In this document: positions 8,941 to 16,666 of the stretch, one piece after another
Position numbering within the stretch: position 1 is the stretch's first letter
Layout: each line of letters opens with the position of its first letter
Origin: Candidatus Eiseniibacteriota bacterium
Lineage (GTDB): Bacteria; Eisenbacteria; RBG-16-71-46
NCBI GenBank assembly: GCA_903921835.1
Contig: CAIXRL010000347.1
Span: 1 to 26,901, forward strand
DNA: 26,901 bases
Reading direction: 5' to 3'
Made by a program: the position numbers and the translations under genes
Notes under the pieces: model-generated
What the model was told of the DNA's origin: nothing
Databases searched by the model: none
What the model saw: only the letters and a program-made list of their open reading frames with translations

Positions 8941-9657
8941 ATGAAGCTCAATCGACTGTCTTCGCTCCTGTTCGTCCTCGCAGTTCTCGCCAGCTTCAGC
9001 GGCGCCGCACTGGCGGCCGACGCGACAGCCAAGCCCGCGAAGCCGGCCAAGGAGTCCGCCGGCGCCTCGGCGAAGGACGCGGCGATCAAGGCCATCGACG
9101 CCCAGATCGCGGCGGCCAAGGTCGACAAGAAGGCGCCGGGCTGGAAGACGCACCTGCCCAAGCCCACCGCGGTGAAGTTCGTCAAGGGCCACCACTACCT
9201 CTGGCACATGGAGACCAACAAGGGCACGATGGTGTTCGAGTTCAAGCCCGACGTGGCCCCCATGCACGTGACCAACTTCATCTACCTGACCCGCATGGGG
9301 TTCTTCGACGGCCTCAAGTTCCACCGCGTGATCAAGGGCTTCATGGCGCAGGGCGGCGACCCGCTGGGCACCGGCGGCGGCAGCCCCGGCTACTCGTACG
9401 ACGGTGAGGTCAGCCCGACCGTGAAGCACGACAAGGCGGGCGTTCTGTCCACCGCGAACGCCGGCCCCAACACCGACGGCAGCCAGTTCTTCGTCATGTT
9501 CAAGGCCAACTCGAGTCTGGACATGAAGTACTCGATCTTCGGTGAGCTGACCGAGGGCCTCGAGACGCTGAACGCCTTCCAGGCCGCCGCGAACCCCAGC
9601 GACGGTGCGCCGACCGAACCGCTGACGATCACGAAGGCGACCGTCGAGGTGAAGTAG
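8941..9657 (+). CDS. Exported cyclophilin-type peptidyl-prolyl cis-trans isomerase
   Basis: The 238-residue protein has a cleavable signal peptide (about residues 1-25, ending AALA), a Lys/Ala-rich linker to about residue 65, then a cyclophilin domain. It should catalyse proline isomerisation during folding of exported proteins in the periplasm. Key residues are present: FHRVIKGFMAQGGD contains the catalytic Arg (R129) and Gln (Q137), and GSQFFVMF (from S180) holds the substrate-pocket Gln and Phe. The Trp and His of human CypA (W121, H126) are replaced in SSLDMKYSIFGE, as is common in bacterial cyclophilins. The ATG is preceded by GGAGG at 8926-8930. It is divergent from tetR and ends at a strong hairpin. 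Confidence 0.93.
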   Translation: MKLNRLSSLLFVLAVLASFSGAALAADATAKPAKPAKESAGASAKDAAIKAIDAQIAAAKVDKKAPGWKTHLPKPTAVKFVKGHHYLWHMETNKGTMVFEFKPDVAPMHVTNFIYLTRMGFFDGLKFHRVIKGFMAQGGDPLGTGGGSPGYSYDGEVSPTVKHDKAGVLSTANAGPNTDGSQFFVMFKANSSLDMKYSIFGELTEGLETLNAFQAAANPSDGAPTEPLTITKATVEVK

Positions 9658-9683
9658 CGCAGTCGCACCTGGCGTGAACCCAA

Positions 9684-9717
9684 GGCTCCCCTGGTCCCGC
9701 GTGGGACCGGGGGAGCC
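9684..9717. terminator. Terminator hairpin between converging ppiase and TonB receptor genes
   Basis: A 15-bp stem (9684-9698 with 9703-9717, one G·U wobble, GCGT tetraloop) starts 26 bp after the cyclophilin stop and is followed by CTCTTG on the plus strand. It lies between converging genes and could stop transcription from both sides; the T-run is weak. Confidence 0.75.
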
Positions 9718-9760
9718 CTCTTGTGCGCGGCGGAGGTGCGTCGCCTGCGGCGTGCGCCGC

Positions 9761-12082
9761 CTACCAGCTCATGCGCACGGTCGCGAGCCAGTTGCGCGTC
9801 GCGGCGGGCGTCAGCCACGGCACCCAGTTGCCGGGCGTCGTCGGGTCGTAGTCCACCCAGCCGCCGGTCGCGTAGCGTGCGTCCGCTGCGTTGAGCACGC
9901 GTAGCGAGGCCTCGACCTGCCCGCCGCCGACGCGGCGCGTGGCGCTCGCGTCCAGGTCGAGCACGGCGTGCGGCGGGATGCTGTAGGCCTTCGTCTGCGT
10001 GTTGTCCACGTAGATGCGCCCGGTCCAGCGCTCGTCCGCGCCGGCCGCAAGTCCTCGCCACGCCAGGTGCGCGCCGCCGTGCGCCATGAGCGCGGGGAAG
10101 AAGCCCAGCGCCTTGCCGTCGTAGCTCGCGTCGTCGGCCGCCGTGGCGCCCCAGTGCTCGGTGTAGCGCACGAAGTGGTTGTCCGACAGCGTCGCGTCGG
10201 CCGAGATCGTGCCGTGCACGGTGTGCGCGGGGACCCGGTACGCCACGGCCAGCTCGGCGCCCTGGTGGATCGAACGGGCGGCGTTGCCCGTGATCGCGTA
10301 TCCCAGGTCGGTGTCGTACTGGCGCGCGTTCACCAGCTCGTCGCGGAAGTCCATGCGGAAGAGGTTGGCCGAGAACTCCAGCCGGTGCGGCTTCCAGGTC
10401 GCGCCCAGCTCGGCGTCGGTCACGTGCTCGGGCCGGATGAGCGGCCGGCCCGCACTCAACAGCGCCACGTTGCCCACCCCCTCACCGTCGTACAGTTCGC
10501 GCAGCGCCGGCTCGCGGCTCGCATACGACAGCGATGCGTGCGCCTCCATGGGCGTATTCAGCGGCGCCCACGAGACCGCCAGCCTCGGCAGCGCGAAGTC
10601 GTACCGCTGGCGGAAGCTCACACCGTCGAAGCGGTCGTCGCGCATGTCGTACTCCTGGTGGCGCCACGCCAGGTCGGCCGTCATGCGGAACTCGTCCGCG
10701 TCGCCCATGTTCCGCTCTTCGCGCGCGAACAGTCCGGCCGAGAACGTGCGCGGGTGGTAGTCGTAGTACTCCACGCCGGGTGCCGTTCCCGGCGGCAGGC
10801 CGGAGCCGGAGAGCACCGTGCCCACGTGGTGGCCGTCGTGGAAGCGCAGTTCGCCGCCCAGGGTGAGCCCGCCGCCGTTCGCCTGCCCGAAATACGCGCG
10901 CGGCACCCACCCGTAGTGGCGGTTGGTCACCTCGCGGTGGCGCACCAGGTCGGCCTTGCTCACGATGGCGCGACCCTGTGCGTCGCGGGCGAGGAAGCCG
11001 CTGGTCGTGGTGTCGTAGAAGCTCCGGCCGAACATCAGCGAGTCGTTCGTCGCCCACGGCGAAAGCCGGTAGGACGCCAGGTCCTGCGCGTCGCGCTTTT
11101 CGTCGTAGTAGCCGCTGCCGTCGTAGAAGAAGAACGTCTGCGTCAGGCTCATCGCGAGGTGGTACCAGGTGTGGATCAGCTCATAGTGCGGCTCGAAGTA
11201 GTGGTCCTGCTCGCCCGGCCAGGTGATCGGATTGAACGTCCGGCTCTCGCCGCCCAGCGGCACGAGCCTGTCGTCGCGGTTCTCGTACGGGATGCCGATG
11301 TACGCCAGGTGCGTGTTCTCGGGGCCGCCGTAGAGGTTCAGCTTCCATTTCTGGGTGATGCCCTGGGTTTCGGCGCTGAACGCGTACGACCAGAGCCTGG
11401 ACCACGACTGGTCGCGATAACCGTCGGTCTCGATGCGCGAGTAGCGGCCGTAGAGCGCCAGGTGGCCGTAGTTCGACACGCCCTTGCCCTCGACGAGCAG
11501 GCGCCGCGTGCCGTACGAGCCGTACGCCACCGTGGACGCGAAGCCGGGCGCGGTGCCCGGCACGCCCGTCTCGATGTCCACGCTGCCGCCCAGCGACGCC
11601 TCGCCGTAGAGCGCCGACCCGGTGCCGCGCTGGAGCTGGAGCGAGCGCGCGCCCGCGAGCAGGTCGGGGTGGTCGATCCACCACACCTCGTGCGTCTCGG
11701 GGTCGTTGAGCGGCACGCCGTTCACCAGCACGCTGATGCGCCGCTGCGGGAAGCCGCGGATGCTCAGGTAGGAGTAGCCGATGCCGTTGCCGGCGTCCGA
11801 GTACGCGTACGCACCGGGGAGCGTGCCGAGCAGCATGGGAATGTCCTGGCCCCAGCTGTCGTGCTGGACCTGGTCGCGGCTCCGTGTGGACTGCGAGAAA
11901 CCCGAACGCGTGTCCGCGCGCGACGTGTTCACCTCGACGACCGGGAGCGTGACGACGTGGCGCAGCGTGTCGGGCGCGGGGGCCTGGCCGTCGGGAGCGC
12001 CCGCGGCGCGGACCGGTGCGGCATGCGCGGCGGACGCGCAGACGATCGCCGCGGCGAGCACAACGTGGAAACGTCGGATCAT
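9761..12082 (-). CDS. TonB-dependent outer membrane receptor, predicted thiamine-related substrate
   Basis: The 773-residue protein has a signal peptide (MIRRFHVVLAAAIVCASAAHA), a TonB-box-like stretch (HVVTLPVVEVNTSR), a plug domain (DIPMLLGTLPGAYAY, then YSYLSIRGFPQRRISVLVNGVPLND, then GTGSALYGEASLGGSVDIET) and a beta-barrel ending RNWLATVRMSW, with the terminal aromatic residue expected for barrel assembly. Such receptors use TonB-ExbBD energy to import scarce ligands. Its ATG overlaps the stop of the symporter gene (ATGA), placing it in the transcript controlled by the TPP riboswitch upstream of the symporter. Thiamine or a precursor is therefore the best substrate guess. THI-element-linked receptors (OMR1) have been described in Bacteroidetes; orthology to those was not tested. 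Confidence 0.9.
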   Translation of the reverse strand: MIRRFHVVLAAAIVCASAAHAAPVRAAGAPDGQAPAPDTLRHVVTLPVVEVNTSRADTRSGFSQSTRSRDQVQHDSWGQDIPMLLGTLPGAYAYSDAGNGIGYSYLSIRGFPQRRISVLVNGVPLNDPETHEVWWIDHPDLLAGARSLQLQRGTGSALYGEASLGGSVDIETGVPGTAPGFASTVAYGSYGTRRLLVEGKGVSNYGHLALYGRYSRIETDGYRDQSWSRLWSYAFSAETQGITQKWKLNLYGGPENTHLAYIGIPYENRDDRLVPLGGESRTFNPITWPGEQDHYFEPHYELIHTWYHLAMSLTQTFFFYDGSGYYDEKRDAQDLASYRLSPWATNDSLMFGRSFYDTTTSGFLARDAQGRAIVSKADLVRHREVTNRHYGWVPRAYFGQANGGGLTLGGELRFHDGHHVGTVLSGSGLPPGTAPGVEYYDYHPRTFSAGLFAREERNMGDADEFRMTADLAWRHQEYDMRDDRFDGVSFRQRYDFALPRLAVSWAPLNTPMEAHASLSYASREPALRELYDGEGVGNVALLSAGRPLIRPEHVTDAELGATWKPHRLEFSANLFRMDFRDELVNARQYDTDLGYAITGNAARSIHQGAELAVAYRVPAHTVHGTISADATLSDNHFVRYTEHWGATAADDASYDGKALGFFPALMAHGGAHLAWRGLAAGADERWTGRIYVDNTQTKAYSIPPHAVLDLDASATRRVGGGQVEASLRVLNAADARYATGGWVDYDPTTPGNWVPWLTPAATRNWLATVRMSW

Positions 12083-13482
12083 GCGTGCGACTCCTTGCGG
12101 TGCAGCGCGCGGCCGGCGAGCCACGTGACCAGTGACGCGCCGAGCCCCGCGTAGATGGGTTCGAGGTGGAACAGGTAATCCGCGTCCGGGTCGCGGGCGA
12201 GCGCGTGCGCGACCACCCAGCCGAACGAGACGAGGAACGGGACGACCATCAGCGCGAGCGTGGCGCGCGGTCCCAGCTTGCCGCGGCCGAGCATGGCGAG
12301 CGTCACCGCCGGCAGCAGCGTGGGCGTGACGATGGACCCCACGTCGTGCCAGATGCCGATGACGGTGGGCAGCGCGATCGCAAGCCACGTGGCGAACGCG
12401 GTGCCGGCCCACAGGCCGATGCGCGACAGCCACGGCTGCGAGTCGCCCTCGCGCTCGCCGCGCAGGCGCCAGATCACGTCGCGTCCCAGCGTTGTGGCGG
12501 CGATGAACGCGTACGAATCGATCGTGCTCATCACGGTGGCGATCATGCCCAGGTAGAACAGCCCCAGCGCCACCGGCGGCAGCGTGATGCGCGCCAACTC
12601 CGGGAACGCGAACACCGGGTCCTTCAGGTGCGGCAGCAGGGCCCGCGCGTACATGCCGGCCGTGGTGGTCATGAAGTCGAACAGGATCCAGAACGCGATC
12701 GACCACAGTACGCCGCGCCGCGCCACCTGCGGGTCCTTCGCCGCGAACGCGCGCTGAAAGAAGCCGGGATCCACCAGCGTCGAGAGCGCGATCACGTACC
12801 AGACGAAGATCGCCGCCGGTGGGTTGCCGCCGTGCCACACCCAGTGCGTCGCGGGCACACGCGGCAGCAGGAAGCCGACGCCGCCGTGGCGCGCGAACAG
12901 GAACGCGAGCAGCACCGCGAAGCCGCCGTACATGAGCACGAACTGGATCTGGTCGGTGAGCACCACCGTGCGCAGGCCGCCGCGGTCCACGTAGAAGACG
13001 GACAGCACCGCGGCGGCGATCACGCACGGCACCAGCGGCGCGCCGAACATGGCGGCGAACAGCGTCCCCAGCATGAGCACGTACGCCGCCGGCGCGGATT
13101 GCAGGAACACCACCAGCGCGCCGAACAGCGCCGGCCCGCGGCCGTAGTGCGCGTGCAGCAGGTCCGGAATGGTGTAGTGCTGCGTGTTGCGGGCGCGGCG
13201 CGCGAAGAGCCACGCGAACAGCAGCGCGCCGACGTAGTACGGCACGCCGAACACCATCCAGTTGGCGAGGCCGTAGCGCCAGCTGTACTCGCCGACGCCC
13301 AGGATGCCGCCGTACCACGTCGTCACCAGCGTGGCGACGAACGCGGGAAGCGTCACGGCGCGGCCCGCGACGAAGTAGTCGTCGTTGCTCGGCCGCACCT
13401 TGAAACGCCGCATCCAGACGAATGCGAGCAGCCCGAAATAGAGCGCAATGAGCGCCCAGTCGAGCGGGCTGGAACTGAACAT
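12079..13482 (-). CDS. Sodium:solute symporter (SSS family), predicted thiamine or precursor uptake
   Basis: The 467-residue membrane protein has about 13 hydrophobic segments. It opens with the SSS pattern (DWALIALYFGLLAFVWM, then the loop SNDDYFVAGRAVTLPAFVATLVTTWYGG) and contains the sodium-site-like motif MSTIDSYAFIAATTLGRDV, equivalent to the 'STADS' segment of PutP/PanF-type carriers. It should import a solute with Na+ across the inner membrane. It is the first gene after a TPP riboswitch and overlaps the TonB receptor gene by 4 nt. A THI-element-regulated SSS transporter called ThiV has been predicted in other bacteria; whether this is an ortholog is unknown. The ATG at 13482 (GGAAGG 8 nt upstream) was chosen over an in-frame ATG at 13533, which lies inside the terminator hairpin and lacks SSS sequence. 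Confidence 0.9.
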   Translation of the reverse strand: MFSSSPLDWALIALYFGLLAFVWMRRFKVRPSNDDYFVAGRAVTLPAFVATLVTTWYGGILGVGEYSWRYGLANWMVFGVPYYVGALLFAWLFARRARNTQHYTIPDLLHAHYGRGPALFGALVVFLQSAPAAYVLMLGTLFAAMFGAPLVPCVIAAAVLSVFYVDRGGLRTVVLTDQIQFVLMYGGFAVLLAFLFARHGGVGFLLPRVPATHWVWHGGNPPAAIFVWYVIALSTLVDPGFFQRAFAAKDPQVARRGVLWSIAFWILFDFMTTTAGMYARALLPHLKDPVFAFPELARITLPPVALGLFYLGMIATVMSTIDSYAFIAATTLGRDVIWRLRGEREGDSQPWLSRIGLWAGTAFATWLAIALPTVIGIWHDVGSIVTPTLLPAVTLAMLGRGKLGPRATLALMVVPFLVSFGWVVAHALARDPDADYLFHLEPIYAGLGASLVTWLAGRALHRKESHA

Positions 13483-13531
13483 CACGACGCCTTCCGGGCG
13501 GCATGTTCTGGGAGGGCATGGCCCCCGACGC

Positions 13532-13558
13532 AAAACGCCGCCCGCGAAGGGACGGCGT
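13532..13558 (-). terminator. Intrinsic terminator, likely the riboswitch expression platform
   Basis: On the minus strand, ACGCCGTCCC (plus 13549-13558) pairs with GGGCGGCGT (plus 13535-13543) with one bulged U, a 5-nt loop and a run of U (plus AAAA at 13532-13535). It lies between the riboswitch aptamer and the symporter start codon. This is the classical arrangement for ligand-induced transcription termination. Confidence 0.75.
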
Positions 13559-13589
13559 CAAAGGCAACTCGGGGACAACCGAATCGTTT

Positions 13590-13680
13590 GGCCGTTTCCC
13601 TACGCTGGTTCTAACCAGTTCAGGTTCTACGGGTGTGATCTCAGGCCGGCGCTTGTCCGCAACCGACCACCCCGAACGAC
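13590..13680 (-). ncRNA. TPP riboswitch (THI element)
   Basis: Read on the minus strand, all conserved THI blocks appear in order: CGGGGTGG at the 5' side, CCTGAGATCACACCCGTAGA, then ACCTGAACTGG, TTAG, AACCAGCGTAGGGAAACG. The block CTGAGA...ACCCGTA...GAACCTGA..CTGG and the 3' GCGTAGGGAA are the diagnostic thiamine-pyrophosphate contacts. P1 can form from CGTT (5') with AACG (3'), P2 from GTCGG with CCGGC, and P5 from CTGGTT with AACCAG. It is followed by a terminator hairpin and then the symporter gene, so high TPP should switch the uptake operon off. Confidence 0.95.
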
Positions 13681-13706
13681 ATGCCCGCGCGCTGCGCGGC
13701 AGGGGC

Positions 13707-13736
13707 AATATGCGCCCGGTCCCTCCGCGGATGCAA
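13707..13736 (-). promoter_or_regulatory. Possible promoter of the riboswitch operon
   Basis: On the minus strand, TTGCAT (plus 13731-13736) and CATATT (plus 13707-13712) are 18 nt apart and would start RNA about 20 nt before the aptamer. Matches to sigma-70 consensus are partial (3/6 and 4/6), so this is only a position-supported guess. Confidence 0.3.
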
Positions 13737-13851
13737 GCCCGTTTGCCGCGCTGGTCGGCCCGGTGCAACGATCGGCGGCGCGGCGCGTATCCAACACACC
13801 GACCCGCCCGCCTCACCTCGCCTCGCCTCCAGCCGACCGGAGTTCCCGCAC

Positions 13852-14871
13852 ATGAGTCTGAACACGCGCTCTGTCCTCGTAGTCCTCGCCGCGCTCGTCC
13901 TCACCGCGGGGTGCGCCGCCACCGGCTGCGCCCGGCTCGCCCTGCACTCGCAGGGCGCGTCGCTGCCGAAGATCGCGTTTCCCACCGACTCGGCGTACGT
14001 GGACGTGCCGTTCACCGAGGTGCGCAACCACGTCGTCGTGCCCATGCGGCTCGAGGGCGCGACCCTGCAGTGCGTGCTCGACACGGGCGCGCGTGGAACG
14101 GTGGTCTTCGGCGACTCGCTCGTGCACGCGCTGGGCATGAGGCCGTTGGGCGAGGCGTTGATCAGGGGCGCCGGCGGCGGCGGCGCGCCGGTGCACGGCA
14201 ACGTCTACCAGGACGTCCACTTTGGACTCGGCGGGCTGAAGATCTCCAGCGCCATGCTGGTCAGCATGCCGGATTCGTCCATGCGCGCGAGCCCGCTCAG
14301 GGGGAGCATGGCGATGGGGAGGGGGCTGTGGGAGCAGGTCGTGGCCGTGATCGACTGGGACACGCACACGGTTCGCCTGCACGACCCCGCGCGTTTCACC
14401 TACACGGGCAAGGGCGTCCCGGTCCCGCTCGAGTTCGGAGATGCCGGCCAGCCGTACGTGCACGCGCGGGTCGCGCTGGCGCCGGACAGTGCCTTCGACG
14501 TGACGCTCGTCCTGGACACCGGCGCCTCGCATGCGGTGCAGCTGCAGCCGGGTGGCGATCCGCACATCGTGGTGCCCGCAGGCGCGAAGCGCGAGAAGAT
14601 CGGGCTCGGCGCGACGGGGCAGGTGTGGGGAGCGATCGGTCGCGCCGCCACGTTCGAGATCGGCGGTGTCACCTTTCGCGACGTCCCGGTCACGTTCCCC
14701 GACGGTTCACTCGGACTGCCGGGCGGGCACACGAGGCAGGGAAACCTCGGCTCGGGGCTCCTGCGCCGCTTCCGCGTCGTCCTCGACTACCCGCACAAAC
14801 GCATGATTCTGGAGCCGGGCCCGCACGTGAACGAACCGATCGTGCTGCCGGCGTACGGCGGGGCGAAGTGA
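13852..14871 (+). CDS. Lipoprotein with two retropepsin-like aspartyl protease domains
   Basis: The 339-residue protein begins with a lipoprotein signal (VLVVLAALVLTAGC, lipid-modified C21). Two DTGA active-site motifs follow: CVLDTGARGTVVF with D77 and LVLDTGASHAVQL with D222, each opening a retropepsin-like half. Both halves have the beta-rich context expected (for example VVVPMRLEGATLQCVLDTG). Retropepsins work as dimers with one Asp from each subunit, so a single chain with both may be self-sufficient. The likely location is the periplasm or outer membrane inner face. GGAG about 10 nt upstream supports the ATG at 13852. It is divergent from the TPP-riboswitch operon and converges with the metalloprotease gene. 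Substrate unknown. Confidence 0.85.
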   Translation: MSLNTRSVLVVLAALVLTAGCAATGCARLALHSQGASLPKIAFPTDSAYVDVPFTEVRNHVVVPMRLEGATLQCVLDTGARGTVVFGDSLVHALGMRPLGEALIRGAGGGGAPVHGNVYQDVHFGLGGLKISSAMLVSMPDSSMRASPLRGSMAMGRGLWEQVVAVIDWDTHTVRLHDPARFTYTGKGVPVPLEFGDAGQPYVHARVALAPDSAFDVTLVLDTGASHAVQLQPGGDPHIVVPAGAKREKIGLGATGQVWGAIGRAATFEIGGVTFRDVPVTFPDGSLGLPGGHTRQGNLGSGLLRRFRVVLDYPHKRMILEPGPHVNEPIVLPAYGGAK

Positions 14872-14872
14872 G

Positions 14873-14889
14873 CGGGGCGCGCAGCCCCG
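14873..14889. terminator. Small hairpin between converging protease genes
   Basis: CGGGGC (14873-14878) and GCCCCG (14884-14889) form a perfect 6-bp stem with a 5-nt loop that fills the 18-bp gap between the two converging stop codons. No U-tract is present; its role as a terminator is inferred only from location. Confidence 0.35.
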
Positions 14890-15600
14890 TCAGTACCGCC
14901 CCGGGTGCAGCAGCGCGACCACGAGTGCGAACAGCGGCCGCGTGAGCATCGGGAAGCAGCGCCACGCGGCGAGGATGCCGGCGAACGACATGCCCGGCGC
15001 CGAGGTCACGGCGCGCACGCGGCGCGCGAGCGGGCCGGGCAGCGCGAGCGTGATCACCATGGCGCCGTCGAGCGGCGGCAGCGGCAGCAGGTTGAACGCC
15101 AGCAGCATGACGTTCAGAGTGAGCAGCACCGAGAGCCCCGTGGCCGCGAACGCGCCCGCATCGAGCGGCACGTGGTGCAGCCCGGGGGCCACGAGGCAAT
15201 CGAACGTCACCTGCACGGGGGCGTCGAAGACGCCCAGCGCGAGCCCCGCGCGCAGCAGGGCGAATGCGCCCAGCGCGATCGCGAGATTTGCGGCGGGCCC
15301 GGCGCCCGCCATCAGCGCAGCCCGGCGCGGGTGGCGCTCGGCCCACTCGCGATCGTACGGCGCGGTGGCCCAGCCCATCGTCCAGCCCTGCATGAGCGTG
15401 GTGATCAGCGGCACGACCAGCATGCCGAGCGGCGAGCGCCGGATGTGCGGCCACGGCGAGAGCGAGACCTGGCCGCCCAGGTAGGCGGTCGGGTCCCCGC
15501 CGCGGCACGCCGTCCAGGCGTGCGCGGCCTCGTGCACCGTCAGTGAGAACATGAACGCCGGAAGCCAGAACACCAGCGCGTTGAAGATCTCGGGCGTCAA
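14890..15600 (-). CDS. Site-2-protease-type (M50) intramembrane zinc metalloprotease
   Basis: The 236-residue multi-spanning protein has the M50 active-site helix FSLTVHEAAHAW (H23, E24, H27), the GGDPTAYLGGQVSLSPWPHI segment typical of the short S2P/YwhC-like group, and NLLPLPPLDGA, which supplies the third zinc ligand (Asp) in a later membrane helix. Enzymes of this type cut substrates within the membrane. No PDZ or CBS domain is present. A TTG start at 15600 is proposed because GGGAGGG lies about 8 nt upstream and translation there gives the standard short N-terminus (TPEIFNALVFWLP). Upstream in-frame extension is Arg/Pro/Ala-rich and unlike the family. The substrate is unknown. Confidence 0.82.
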   Translation of the reverse strand: MTPEIFNALVFWLPAFMFSLTVHEAAHAWTACRGGDPTAYLGGQVSLSPWPHIRRSPLGMLVVPLITTLMQGWTMGWATAPYDREWAERHPRRAALMAGAGPAANLAIALGAFALLRAGLALGVFDAPVQVTFDCLVAPGLHHVPLDAGAFAATGLSVLLTLNVMLLAFNLLPLPPLDGAMVITLALPGPLARRVRAVTSAPGMSFAGILAAWRCFPMLTRPLFALVVALLHPGRY

Positions 15601-15745
15601 TCCGGGGCCCTCCCGCGCCACTGGACTGCACGGCGCGGGCCATGGCGCACCGCGCTGCGAGCCGGCGCAGTCGCTTCCATTTGCGCGGGCGATTGCGCGC
15701 ATCCCGCGGGCGAAACGCATGGCGGCCGCGGCCGGGCGTGCGAAC

Positions 15746-15804
15746 CGCACGGGCGGCCGCACGGCAGCCATACGGGCGGCCCTACGGGTGGCTGGGCGTG
15801 CGGC
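15746..15804. repeat. Degenerate 12-bp tandem repeats
   Basis: About five imperfect units follow each other: CGCACGGGCGGC, CGCACGGCAGC, CATACGGGCGGC, CCTACGGGTGGC, TGGGCGTGCGGC. They lie just upstream of the rhomboid gene and downstream of the divergent metalloprotease start. No function can be assigned; slippage or a protein-binding array are both possible. Confidence 0.5.
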
Positions 15805-15831
15805 ACACGCTTCGTCTAGACTGCGCCCCCT

Positions 15832-16659
15832 ATGCGACAGACCACCGGTGCGATCGTTTGCCCCAGCTGTGAGCGCCTGATCTCGGCGCAGGAGAAACGC
15901 TGCCCGTACTGCGGTGCGTGGCGGCCCGGCATGTTCGGCTTCGGCCCCGCGATTCACCGCGCGCTGGGCGGAGGGCTGGACCTCTCCAACACCCTCACCG
16001 TGGTGTGCGCGGTGATGTACGTGCTCTCGCTCGCCATCGATCCGCGGGCGCTGCTGCACTTCGGCGGGTTGTTCGACCTGTTCGCGCCCTCGGGCGAGGC
16101 GCTCTTCCGGCTCGGCATGACCGGCGGCTACGCGATCGCGCTCGGGCAGTGGTGGACGCTGTGCACGGCCGTGTTCCTGCACGGCAGCCTGCTCCACATC
16201 CTGTTCAACGTGGTCATCATGCGCCGCTACCTGCCGATGGTTGCGGACCTGTTCGGCAACGTGCGCGCCTTCGTGATCTTCATGGCGGCGGGCATCGCCG
16301 GCTACGTGCTCAGCAACGCGCTCGGCGGTCACAACACCATCGGCGCCTCGGGCGCGATCTTCGGCATGTTCGGAGCGCTCATCTCGTACGGCCGCCGCAC
16401 GGGCCAGTCCCAGGTGACGGGCCAGCTGTGGATGTCCGCGCTGATGATGTTCGCGATGAGCTTCATGATGGGCGGGAACGTCAACAACTGGGCGCACGCG
16501 GGCGGTTTCGGCGGCGGCTTCCTGGCTGCCCAGTTGATGCCCACGAGCCACCGTCGCGAGGGCCCCGGCGTGCTGCTGCTGGCGGGCGCGCTCGCGTTCG
16601 CGACCGTGGGCGGCTTCGCGCTCTCGTTCATCGGCTTCGCGCCGGTGATGGTCCACTGA
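15832..16659 (+). CDS. Rhomboid-family intramembrane serine protease with N-terminal zinc ribbon
   Basis: The 275-residue protein opens with a short zinc-ribbon-like motif (C10-P-S-C13 and C24-P-Y-C27) and then has a six- or seven-helix rhomboid domain. The signature elements are HGSLLHILFN (H117, H122, N126), the catalytic serine in GASGAIFG (S173), and the catalytic histidine in NWAHAGGFGGG (H222). Rhomboids cleave transmembrane substrates within the inner membrane. The zinc ribbon would be cytoplasmic and may bind a partner. The start is the ATG at 15832. Seven bases separate it from the glycosylase gene, so the two may share a transcript. The native substrate cannot be told from the sequence. 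Confidence 0.9.
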   Translation: MRQTTGAIVCPSCERLISAQEKRCPYCGAWRPGMFGFGPAIHRALGGGLDLSNTLTVVCAVMYVLSLAIDPRALLHFGGLFDLFAPSGEALFRLGMTGGYAIALGQWWTLCTAVFLHGSLLHILFNVVIMRRYLPMVADLFGNVRAFVIFMAAGIAGYVLSNALGGHNTIGASGAIFGMFGALISYGRRTGQSQVTGQLWMSALMMFAMSFMMGGNVNNWAHAGGFGGGFLAAQLMPTSHRREGPGVLLLAGALAFATVGGFALSFIGFAPVMVH

Positions 16660-16666
16660 GCCCGCC

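Noticed and set aside
8941..9657. The missing CypA tryptophan and histidine in the cyclophilin as a sign of inactivity
   Set aside because: Bacterial cyclophilins such as E. coli PpiA/PpiB also differ at these positions, and the catalytic Arg and the Gln/Phe pocket residues are present.
12166..13614. A long plus-strand frame opposite the symporter
   Set aside because: It is low-complexity and charged, with no domain, and lies antisense to a clear SSS transporter and the TPP riboswitch.
9761..13816. A continuous minus-strand frame that would extend the TonB receptor far upstream to a 1,351-residue protein
   Set aside because: The upstream part reads the symporter gene in the wrong frame and passes through the riboswitch. 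The receptor has its own signal peptide and ATG at 12082 overlapping the symporter stop.
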